From the NCBI GenBank assembly GCA_017526725.1, contig JAFXRA010000256.1, forward strand, positions 1-11,744: a DNA stretch of 11,744 bases, read 5' to 3'. This DNA comes from Candidatus Rifleibacteriota bacterium (GTDB lineage Bacteria > Riflebacteria > Ozemobacteria > Ozemobacterales > Ozemobacteraceae). Both the position numbers and the translations under genes were made by a program. This document shows positions 6,983 through 11,744 of the stretch, piece by piece (positions within the stretch are counted from its first letter, which is position 1; each line of letters opens with the position of its first letter). Under the pieces are notes generated by a model. It searched no databases. It was not told where the DNA came from and worked only from the letters and a program-made list of their open reading frames with translations.

Positions 6983-7165
6983 AGAGCTTGTCCGAAAACT
7001 AATTTTTTAGCCCAAATTGGATTATACTAATAGTCAACACATTGGTCATAATAAGTATAGCGTATGGGCTTTAGCCCTGAAAGCTATACGGTTATGACCA
7101 ATGTGTAGGCTACAAAAAAATAAATACTAATTTTTAAGCAAATTTCAAGTTTTCGGACAACCTCT
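6983..7165. mobile_element. MITE-like element, 183 bp, with 18-bp terminal inverted repeats
   Basis: The left end AGAGCTTGTCCGAAAACT (6983-7000) and the right end (7148-7165), read in reverse complement as AGAGGTTGTCCGAAAACT, match at 17 of 18 positions. There is no open reading frame of note inside, so the element is non-autonomous. It would depend on a transposase of an insertion sequence with the same ends, probably a DDE-type one; the family cannot be named from the ends alone. No target-site duplication is evident in the flanks. It fills most of the gap between the SH3b gene and the antitoxin remnant. Its interior carries the nested hairpin annotated separately. Confidence 0.72.
7037..7106. 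repeat. Large nested hairpin inside the MITE-like element
   Basis: Three concentric perfect stems are seen. ACACATTGGTCATAA (7037-7051) pairs with 7092-7106 over 15 bp, GTATAGC (7055-7061) with GCTATAC (7083-7089), and GGGC (7066-7069) with GCCC (7074-7077). This 70-nt structure would be very stable as RNA or as single-stranded DNA. It may block read-through between the divergent genes, or be a structural part of the element. Confidence 0.8.
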
Positions 7166-7253
7166 ACAAAAGGGGTTAAGTTCTATTTATTTTAAATCAA
7201 ATAGCCAATATGTATAAAACATGATACTATTAAACCATAAAAAAGAGATAATA

Positions 7254-7522
7254 ATGCCACAAATTATACCTATTAAAGATTTAAAAAATACATCTAATAT
7301 ATCAGAAATCTGTCATACAACAGACGAACCTGTTTATATTACTAAAAATGGCTATGGCGATATGGTCATAATGAGTATCGAAGTCTTTGAAAACATTACA
7401 GAAAAATTCAAATGTATAAAAGCTTGGCTTTATCTGAACAACAAATAAAAGAAGGTGAAGTTATTGAGGCAAAAAAATCCCTAAAGAGTCTAAGAGAAAA
7501 GTATGGAAACGACACTGATTGA
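7254..7522 (+). pseudogene. Phd/YefM-family antitoxin, frameshifted remnant
   Basis: Antitoxins of this family bind DNA through an N-terminal fold and neutralise a RelE/ParE-type toxin with a C-terminal tail. The frame starting at 7254 (MPQIIPIKDLKNTSNISEIC) contains the family core TDEPVYITKNGYGDMVIMS, but after ...ITEKFK it ends in an unrelated tail, stopping at 7448. One frame over (-1), from about 7412, the reading MYKSLALSEQQIKEGEV ... LREKYG continues to a stop at 7522. That is the expected family C-terminus. Loss of one A in the AAAATG run near 7410-7412 explains the break. Total reconstructed length is about 90 residues, as normal. No toxin gene follows; a GNAT gene starts inside its last codons. 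A sequencing error at the A-run is the main alternative. Confidence 0.75.
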
Positions 7523-8441
7523 CGTCTTTGATAAAACCTACGAACTATGCGACCAGATACAGTATAGAGACCACGAAAGAGCCGCATATGAAGAAATCTG
7601 CGCTGAAGTCTTTCCAGGTTTAAGCTTTGAAAAATGGTATAAAGCCGGCTATTGGGATGGCAACCTCTTTAACCCTCATGTCTTAAAAGACGGCGACAGA
7701 ATAGTTTCTGCTGTTTCCGTTAACAAAATGAATATAAAAATAGACAAAGAGCCTTCTCGCCTTTACATTCAGCTTGGCGGAATAATGACAGCCAAAGACC
7801 ACCGTAATCAAGGCCTTTCAACAGCCTTGATGGATAAAATTCTGACTGAATGGGAAGATAATTGCGATGGAATCTACTTGTTCGGTCACGAAGGTGTCAG
7901 AGATTTCTATCCAAGATTCGGGTTTAAAGCAGTTGACGAATACCAGTATTACATGAATTTAAAAACCGACGATTATGCAGAAAAAGCCATTCGTCTAGAT
8001 ATGGGGAAAAAGGAAGACGAAGCCAAACTACTGAAATATTATGAGCTGGGCAATCCATTTTCTCTGCTGCAGATAGATAACAAAGGTCTGCTGATGTTTT
8101 ACTGCATGAAATACAATCGCAACGATGTTTATTATGTTGAAGAAGAAGACGCTATCGTAATTGCGGGGCACGAAAAAGAAGCTATGGTTGTCTACGATAT
8201 TTTTTGCAAGCCAGAAAGCGATTTAGAAAAGATTTTGATAGCTACAGCAAACGATAATACTCAAAGAGTCTACTTCGGTTTTCCATTAATAAAGACAAAA
8301 CACTGCAAAATAGCTAAGTATGACGAGGAAGACAATATTCTGTTTATTCTTGATAAAAATGGTTCAGAAAATTTAGCTGACTTTCTGAGAACTCCTGAAT
8401 ACAAAGACAGAATAATGTTTCCACTTCTGACACATGCGTAG
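7503..8441 (+). CDS. GNAT-family N-acetyltransferase, two-domain
   Basis: GNAT enzymes transfer an acetyl group from acetyl-CoA to an amine; the substrate here is unknown. The 312-residue protein has an N-terminal GNAT domain (about residues 15-155). Acetyl-CoA-binding motif A is LGGIMTAKDHRNQGLSTALM (about 91-110), with RNQGLS in place of the usual RxxGxG/A, and motif B is GVRDFYPRFGFK (about 131-142). The second half (about 160-312) looks like a degenerate repeat or substrate-binding domain, as in longer GNATs. The ATG overlaps the final codons of the antitoxin remnant by 20 nt, in another frame, where a cognate toxin gene would normally begin. Upstream signal is weak (AGAGAAAAG). It is too long and not built like TacT/AtaT GNAT toxins (about 160-180 residues), so a housekeeping-type acetyltransferase is more likely. 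Confidence 0.85.
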   Translation: METTLIDVFDKTYELCDQIQYRDHERAAYEEICAEVFPGLSFEKWYKAGYWDGNLFNPHVLKDGDRIVSAVSVNKMNIKIDKEPSRLYIQLGGIMTAKDHRNQGLSTALMDKILTEWEDNCDGIYLFGHEGVRDFYPRFGFKAVDEYQYYMNLKTDDYAEKAIRLDMGKKEDEAKLLKYYELGNPFSLLQIDNKGLLMFYCMKYNRNDVYYVEEEDAIVIAGHEKEAMVVYDIFCKPESDLEKILIATANDNTQRVYFGFPLIKTKHCKIAKYDEEDNILFILDKNGSENLADFLRTPEYKDRIMFPLLTHA

Positions 8442-8481
8442 CTAGTAGCAAAAGAATAGAGAAAAGACAGATAACAATTCA

Positions 8482-8511
8482 TTGCTTAAGTATTGAAATA
8501 AATAGTATATT
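8482..8511 (+). promoter_or_regulatory. Candidate promoter of the two small exported-protein genes
   Basis: TTGCTT (8482-8487) and TATATT (8506-8511) are spaced by 18 nt, about 45 nt before the ATG at 8557. The 106-nt gap after the GNAT stop is long enough for a separate promoter. The AT-rich background limits confidence. Confidence 0.35.
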
Positions 8512-8556
8512 TATAAAATAAAGAGATAGTGATTCATTGTCTGATAGGTGTTATTT

Positions 8557-9000
8557 ATGAAAATATTAAAATATATTTTTATTCTAATTTTTACTCTATT
8601 GCCTATAACAGCCTTTACAAGTTCTATGGAAGAATATTGGAAAGAATGTGAAAAATGCGTTAATGGACAAAATGCAATATCTGGTTCCATAGAGATGTTT
8701 ATAATGGACAGTGGAGCAAAAGATTTTCAAATTCGTTCTGAAGAAGATTATCAAAAATTTATAAAAGTAGCTCATGATAGAAAATATATAAAAGAACCTT
8801 TTTTCGGAGCCAAAGGAGAATGCAGTTACAGATATAATCCTGAAAATAATGAATCATATTGTATAAAACACGGAAGTTTAGAAAGAGTAAAAGGATATAC
8901 TTATTACAGTGATGCTCGTGAAAGCCAAAAGAAAGAAAACCTTATTTTTTCACTTGTCGGTGTTGGAATACTAATTTTTGCGATATTTATTGATAAGTAA
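8557..9000 (+). CDS. Small exported, tail-anchored protein with pilin-like cysteine pattern (paralogue 1)
   Basis: No named family recognised. The start is the ATG at 8557, preceded by TAGGTG with six nt spacing; a GTG three codons upstream overlaps that signal. The 147-residue product has an N-terminal hydrophobic signal (1-22), a polar central domain, and a second hydrophobic segment at the very C-terminus (about 129-145) ending IDK. The central domain reads CEKCVNGQNAISGSIEMFIMD (split here: C31 to D51), then RKYIKEP (about 75-81), GECSY (C89) and YCIKHG (C102, H105). This order recalls the globular part of type IV pilin-like proteins that end in a CxxHG motif, yet the prepilin leader is absent. 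It is followed 12 nt later by a related gene. Base composition is clearly more AT-rich than the GNAT upstream. Confidence 0.7.
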   Translation: MKILKYIFILIFTLLPITAFTSSMEEYWKECEKCVNGQNAISGSIEMFIMDSGAKDFQIRSEEDYQKFIKVAHDRKYIKEPFFGAKGECSYRYNPENNESYCIKHGSLERVKGYTYYSDARESQKKENLIFSLVGVGILIFAIFIDK

Positions 9001-9012
9001 AACGGATAAAAT

Positions 9013-9486
9013 ATGACAAAAAAAATAAGAGATATAATTTTTATAATAATACTTATAAGTATTTCTACAAAGCTCTTTGCTTATAGACCAGGTTCAAACT
9101 CTCATTGCAACCGCTATCAAAATGATTTATCACGCATAATATATAATTATTCAGATGATGAAAATATAACGATTAAAGATACTTTTCCTGGAACAGAATT
9201 TGAAAATTTATGCAAGAAGCTACTAGAAAAAAAATATCTTGATAAACCAGTTAAATATCCAACAAAAGATTGTTCTTATGGAATAACCATTATTTCAGGT
9301 GATCCCAAAATATACTGTAAATATCATGGAAATGCTGAAAATTGCAGTAGATTTGAAAGCATGTCTGCGAACAAATATTATGCTCATACAAATGATTACG
9401 GCACTTTGGTATTTTTTGGCTGTGGAATATTAGCTCTTGCCATTTCAGCATTAAAAACAGCTATAAAAAAGGGCAAAAAAAGCTAA
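9013..9486 (+). CDS. Small exported, tail-anchored protein with pilin-like cysteine pattern (paralogue 2)
   Basis: The product is 157 residues and of unknown function. It shares layout and landmarks with the upstream gene: an N-terminal signal (1-23, cleavage likely after KLFA), an early Cys (C32), then KKYLDKP (about 73-79), KDCSYG (C87) and YCKYHG (C102, H105), with C102 and H105 falling at identical positions. A C-terminal membrane segment follows (about 131-149) and a basic tail KKGKKS, which should stay in the cytoplasm. Extra cysteines occur at 67, 111 and 137. The Shine-Dalgarno is weak and the gap to the preceding stop is 12 nt, so translation is probably coupled. Overall identity to paralogue 1 is low outside the motifs. 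A strong hairpin lies just after the stop. Confidence 0.7.
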   Translation: MTKKIRDIIFIIILISISTKLFAYRPGSNSHCNRYQNDLSRIIYNYSDDENITIKDTFPGTEFENLCKKLLEKKYLDKPVKYPTKDCSYGITIISGDPKIYCKYHGNAENCSRFESMSANKYYAHTNDYGTLVFFGCGILALAISALKTAIKKGKKS

Positions 9487-9490
9487 AAAA

Positions 9491-9521
9491 ATACCCTTTC
9501 AAAAACAATCTGAAAGGGTAT
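9491..9521. terminator. Convergent hairpin terminator
   Basis: A perfect 11-bp stem ATACCCTTTCA/TGAAAGGGTAT encloses a 9-nt loop between two convergent genes. On the minus strand it is followed at once by a run of T (from the A-run at 9485-9490), making a classical terminator for the flavodoxin operon. On the plus strand the T-rich ATTGATTTTTAT follows after about 5 nt, so it probably serves both directions. Confidence 0.85.
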
Positions 9522-9533
9522 CTGTATTGATTT

Positions 9534-10352
9534 TTATCTTACAACCATAGTAAATTCAGGTTTCTGATTCTTTTCAACGCTGACATAAATCTTAGATTCA
9601 ATATCACGGCCATCAGGTGATTTTCCGTTAACAAAATAAAGGTAATCTATTCTGTCACCTGCTTTTCTGCTACCTACAGTTATAGGAGTGCCAAGAGGAA
9701 ATTTATAACCACTGCAGGCAGCATTAAAAATATCTTTTTCTTCTTTTGTAACAGGCTTCTGTTCAGAATAATCGGGGTATATTTCTACTTCACCGGCAAT
9801 ATAACCATTTAACTTTAAGAAATAATCCACATCATCATTCACTCTTGAAATTCTAGCTTCCCTTATACCAAAACCATTCTGAATTTTAGCCATTGGAAGG
9901 GCCTTTTTAAGGTGTTCAGTACTTTCAACTAATCCGCCACTGCCAAAAGTGCAGAATGGAACAATCTGTTTACCAGCAAACTTGAAAGTATTAACTAAAG
10001 TTATCACAGGAGTTGCATAGGTGCCAAACCATACTGGGTAGCCTAAAAAGATGATGTCATATTTCTTTAAATCAGATTTAAATGGTCTGAGGTGTGGAAG
10101 TTCACCTTTTTTCTTTTCATCTAAACATCTAGCTATTGTTTCATCAAAACTGCCAGCATAAGGCTTTGTTACTTCAAGAGCTTCTATATCTGCGCCTAAT
10201 TTTTTCTGTAATACTTCAGCAGCCTTTTTGGTAACGCCTGTCTGAGAATAATAAAGAATCAATATCTTTGAATCTTTGTTAATGCAAGCTTCTTGCGCAA
10301 AACAATTAGCAGCAGTCATAACAAGAACCATTAATACTAAAAGAACTTTCAT
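9534..10352 (-). CDS. Exported flavodoxin-domain protein with C-terminal extension
   Basis: Flavodoxin-type proteins bind FMN and carry electrons; this 272-residue one has an export signal (residues 1-19, cleavage after NCFA, no twin arginine and no clear lipobox). The flavodoxin domain spans about 28-185. The phosphate loop is YYSQTGVTKKAAE (S36, T38, T41), with FMN-contacting loops GYPVWFG (104-110) and TFGSGG (135-140). Residues about 200-272 form an extra domain without a clear match. The family is often annotated as NAD(P)H-quinone reductase-like flavodoxin, but partners cannot be read here. The start has AAGGGAGA upstream. It is the last gene of a minus-strand run after the thioesterase and the copper ATPase, ending at a strong hairpin. 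Confidence 0.85.
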   Translation of the reverse strand: MKVLLVLMVLVMTAANCFAQEACINKDSKILILYYSQTGVTKKAAEVLQKKLGADIEALEVTKPYAGSFDETIARCLDEKKKGELPHLRPFKSDLKKYDIIFLGYPVWFGTYATPVITLVNTFKFAGKQIVPFCTFGSGGLVESTEHLKKALPMAKIQNGFGIREARISRVNDDVDYFLKLNGYIAGEVEIYPDYSEQKPVTKEEKDIFNAACSGYKFPLGTPITVGSRKAGDRIDYLYFVNGKSPDGRDIESKIYVSVEKNQKPEFTMVVR

Positions 10353-10378
10353 ATAAATCTCCCTTAAATGAAATTAAT

Positions 10379-10789
10379 TTATTTCTGAGAATCAAGCAGA
10401 AGCAGTTTATCAACAACTTCTTAGTTGCACAACTTACCATTTATAACACTGACTAATTCAACAGTTGCTTTGCAGGCTATTTTATTGTCAGATTTTCTGA
10501 ATAAATCCTGTTCAAAAACATATTTAATCTTTTCTTTATGAATCTTCATCTTGGAAAGCACTTCGTCGCCAGGTCTTAAAGGTGTCTTTAAAGCCATCGT
10601 AATTCTAGCAAGAACAATATCTATGCCCATCGCATGCAAATCAGCCAGATTAGTGCCGGTTTTGTTTAAAAATTCATTTCTTGTAAACTCTAAATAATGC
10701 ATATAAACGGCATTGTTAACAATACCCTGTAAGTCACATTCGTAATCTCTGACTTTCCAGCTCATTTCAAAAATATAATCATCAGCCAT
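10379..10789 (-). pseudogene. Hotdog-fold acyl-CoA thioesterase (YbgC/4HBT-like), cut by an in-frame stop
   Basis: YbgC-like proteins hydrolyse acyl-CoA thioesters in the cytoplasm. The frame from the ATG at 10789 (AAGGA upstream) gives a hotdog domain with the active-site region RDYECDLQGIVNNAVYMHYLEFTR, whose Asp/Asn-rich turn is typical, followed by LRPGDEVLSKMKI and the closing VELVSVINGK. It stops at TAA (10421-10423) after 122 residues. The same frame continues after that stop with EVVDKLLLLDSQK and a second TAA at 10379. Restoring one residue (CAA for TAA) gives 136 residues, the usual family length and a typical C-terminal helix. A single C-to-T change is the simplest reading. The 122-residue product (10421-10789) keeps the catalytic core and may still work. 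It follows the ATPase stop by 13 nt. Confidence 0.7.
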
Positions 10790-10802
10790 ATCTGTTTCCT
10801 TT

Positions 10803-11744
10803 TTATTTTGATTTTCTCAATCTTAAAGCGTTAGTAACAACAGTAACAGAACTCAAACTCATCGCAAAGGCAGCAAACATCGGGCTGAGTTTCCAACCCA
10901 AAACAGAATAAAAAACACCGGCCGCCAAGGGAATACCTATAACATTGTAAATAAAAGCCCAGAAAAGATTCTGTTCAATATTTCCGACAACAGCTCTGCT
11001 AATATTTACCGCCTCAGCCACATCTTTCAAATCATTCTTTATAAGAACTATATCAGCAGATTCTATGGCAATATCTGTTCCAGCGCCGATTGCGATACCC
11101 ACATCAGCTCGAACCAATGCGGGAGCGTCATTTATGCCGTCACCGACCATTATTACCTTTTCGCCAGCATCTTGAAGCTTTTGTATTTCAGAATCTTTGT
11201 CTGTCGGCAATACTTCAGCAATTGCTCTATCAATTCCAAGCTTGTTTTTTATACTCTCTGCAATTAAGCGGTTATCGCCTGTAAGCATCATTACTTTGAT
11301 GCCATTTTTCTTTAATTCCTCAACAGCTTTGAAACTAGATTCCTTTATAGGGTCAGCAACAGCAATAATGCCAATAGGTGTATAACCAGTTTCTGGAGAA
11401 CCAGTTGCAAAAAACAGAGGGGTTTTGCCTTCTTCAGCTAATTTCTGACCATATCTTTCAAAAAGTGCCGTAGAAACACCATATTCAGACATAAAAGCCA
11501 GATTGCCAGAAAGAATGTCTCTTCCAACAACTCTGCCTTTTACGCCTCTACCTGGTATAGCCTCAAAATTTTCTACAGGGAATATGTCTATTCCGTCTTT
11601 TTCAGCCTTTTCAACTACTGCAAGCCCAAGAATGTGCTCAGACTTCTTTTCCAGAGAAGCTGCTGCTGAAAACAAATTGTGTTCTGCCATGCCTTTTAGA
11701 GAAAGAATATCGGTAACAACAGGCTTACCTTCAGTTATCGTGCC
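10803..11744 (-). CDS. copA: Copper-type P1B P-type ATPase (partial, C-terminal part)
   Basis: P1B-1 ATPases export Cu(I) across the membrane using ATP. The frame is open to the window edge and starts at the GTITEGKP that follows the phosphorylated Asp of DKTGT, so the 313 residues seen cover the nucleotide-binding and phosphorylation domains plus the last two membrane helices. An internal ATG at 11690 is not the true start. Visible motifs are SEHILG (where the family normally has SEHP), TGDN, GDGINDAPAL, then helix 7 with NLFWAFIYNVIGIP and helix 8 with AMSLSS, the latter two being the Cu(I) signature. Metal-binding N-terminal domains and the CPC motif lie outside the window. It heads the visible operon with the thioesterase and flavodoxin genes. 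Confidence 0.9.
   Translation of the reverse strand, partial: GTITEGKPVVTDILSLKGMAEHNLFSAAASLEKKSEHILGLAVVEKAEKDGIDIFPVENFEAIPGRGVKGRVVGRDILSGNLAFMSEYGVSTALFERYGQKLAEEGKTPLFFATGSPETGYTPIGIIAVADPIKESSFKAVEELKKNGIKVMMLTGDNRLIAESIKNKLGIDRAIAEVLPTDKDSEIQKLQDAGEKVIMVGDGINDAPALVRADVGIAIGAGTDIAIESADIVLIKNDLKDVAEAVNISRAVVGNIEQNLFWAFIYNVIGIPLAAGVFYSVLGWKLSPMFAAFAMSLSSVTVVTNALRLRKSK

Noticed and set aside
7210..7222. ATGT-ATAAA-ACAT inverted repeat upstream of the antitoxin remnant as an autoregulatory operator
   Set aside because: Four-base arms in a very AT-rich stretch are expected by chance; position is suggestive but the evidence is too thin.
7503..8441. GNAT as a toxin paired with the upstream antitoxin
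   Set aside because: It has two domains and 312 residues, unlike TacT/AtaT toxins, which are about half as long and pair with RHH-type antitoxins rather than YefM/Phd.
8477..8539. Direct repeat ATTCATTG at 8477-8484 and 8532-8539
   Set aside because: Eight bases of AT-rich sequence 55 nt apart are not convincing as an attachment site or target duplication.

Overview
This is an AT-rich bacterial window from an organism that can make deoxynucleotides without oxygen: it carries a complete class III ribonucleotide reductase with its activase. Several proteins have Sec-type signal peptides, and there is a TatA/TatC pair, a secreted glycosidase, an exported flavodoxin and a copper-type P-ATPase. 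Together these suggest a host-associated or sediment anaerobe. Nothing in the window fixes the phylum. No rRNA, tRNA, CRISPR array or complete transposase is visible.

Layout. At 1-2109 (minus strand) lies a compact operon: a secreted GH30 glycosidase, tatA, then tatC running off the left edge. From 2110 to 2496 a divergent intergenic region carries a cobalamin riboswitch (about 2311-2432) and a foldable expression platform that reaches the Shine-Dalgarno of nrdD. At 2497-5231 (plus strand) are nrdD and nrdG, overlapping by one base. The short gap at 5232-5479 is packed with three copies of a bipartite double-hairpin repeat, two of them in inverted orientation around a 9-bp inverted repeat. 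At 5480-6865 (minus) is an exported SH3b-domain protein. At 6983-7165 there is a 183-bp MITE-like element with 18-bp terminal inverted repeats and a large nested internal hairpin.

From 7254 to 9486 (plus) follow a frameshifted Phd/YefM antitoxin remnant, a GNAT acetyltransferase whose start overlaps the antitoxin's old 3' end, and two visibly AT-richer, mutually related small exported proteins. These two have a C-terminal membrane segment and a pilin-like C...CSY...YCxxHG cysteine pattern. A hairpin terminator at 9491-9521 separates them from a minus-strand operon (9534-11744) of a copper-type P-type ATPase (5' end beyond the window), a hotdog thioesterase cut short by an in-frame TAA, and an exported flavodoxin-domain protein.

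How it fits together. NrdDG makes dNTPs anaerobically, and the riboswitch suggests it is used mainly when B12 is scarce, which predicts a B12-dependent class II reductase elsewhere in the genome. The stretch from the MITE to the terminator looks like a small accessory islet: mobile-element relic, broken toxin-antitoxin remnant, GNAT, and two unknown secreted paralogues. The most novel items are the tail-anchored pilin-like paralogue pair, the riboswitch expression platform, and the two palindromic repeat families.
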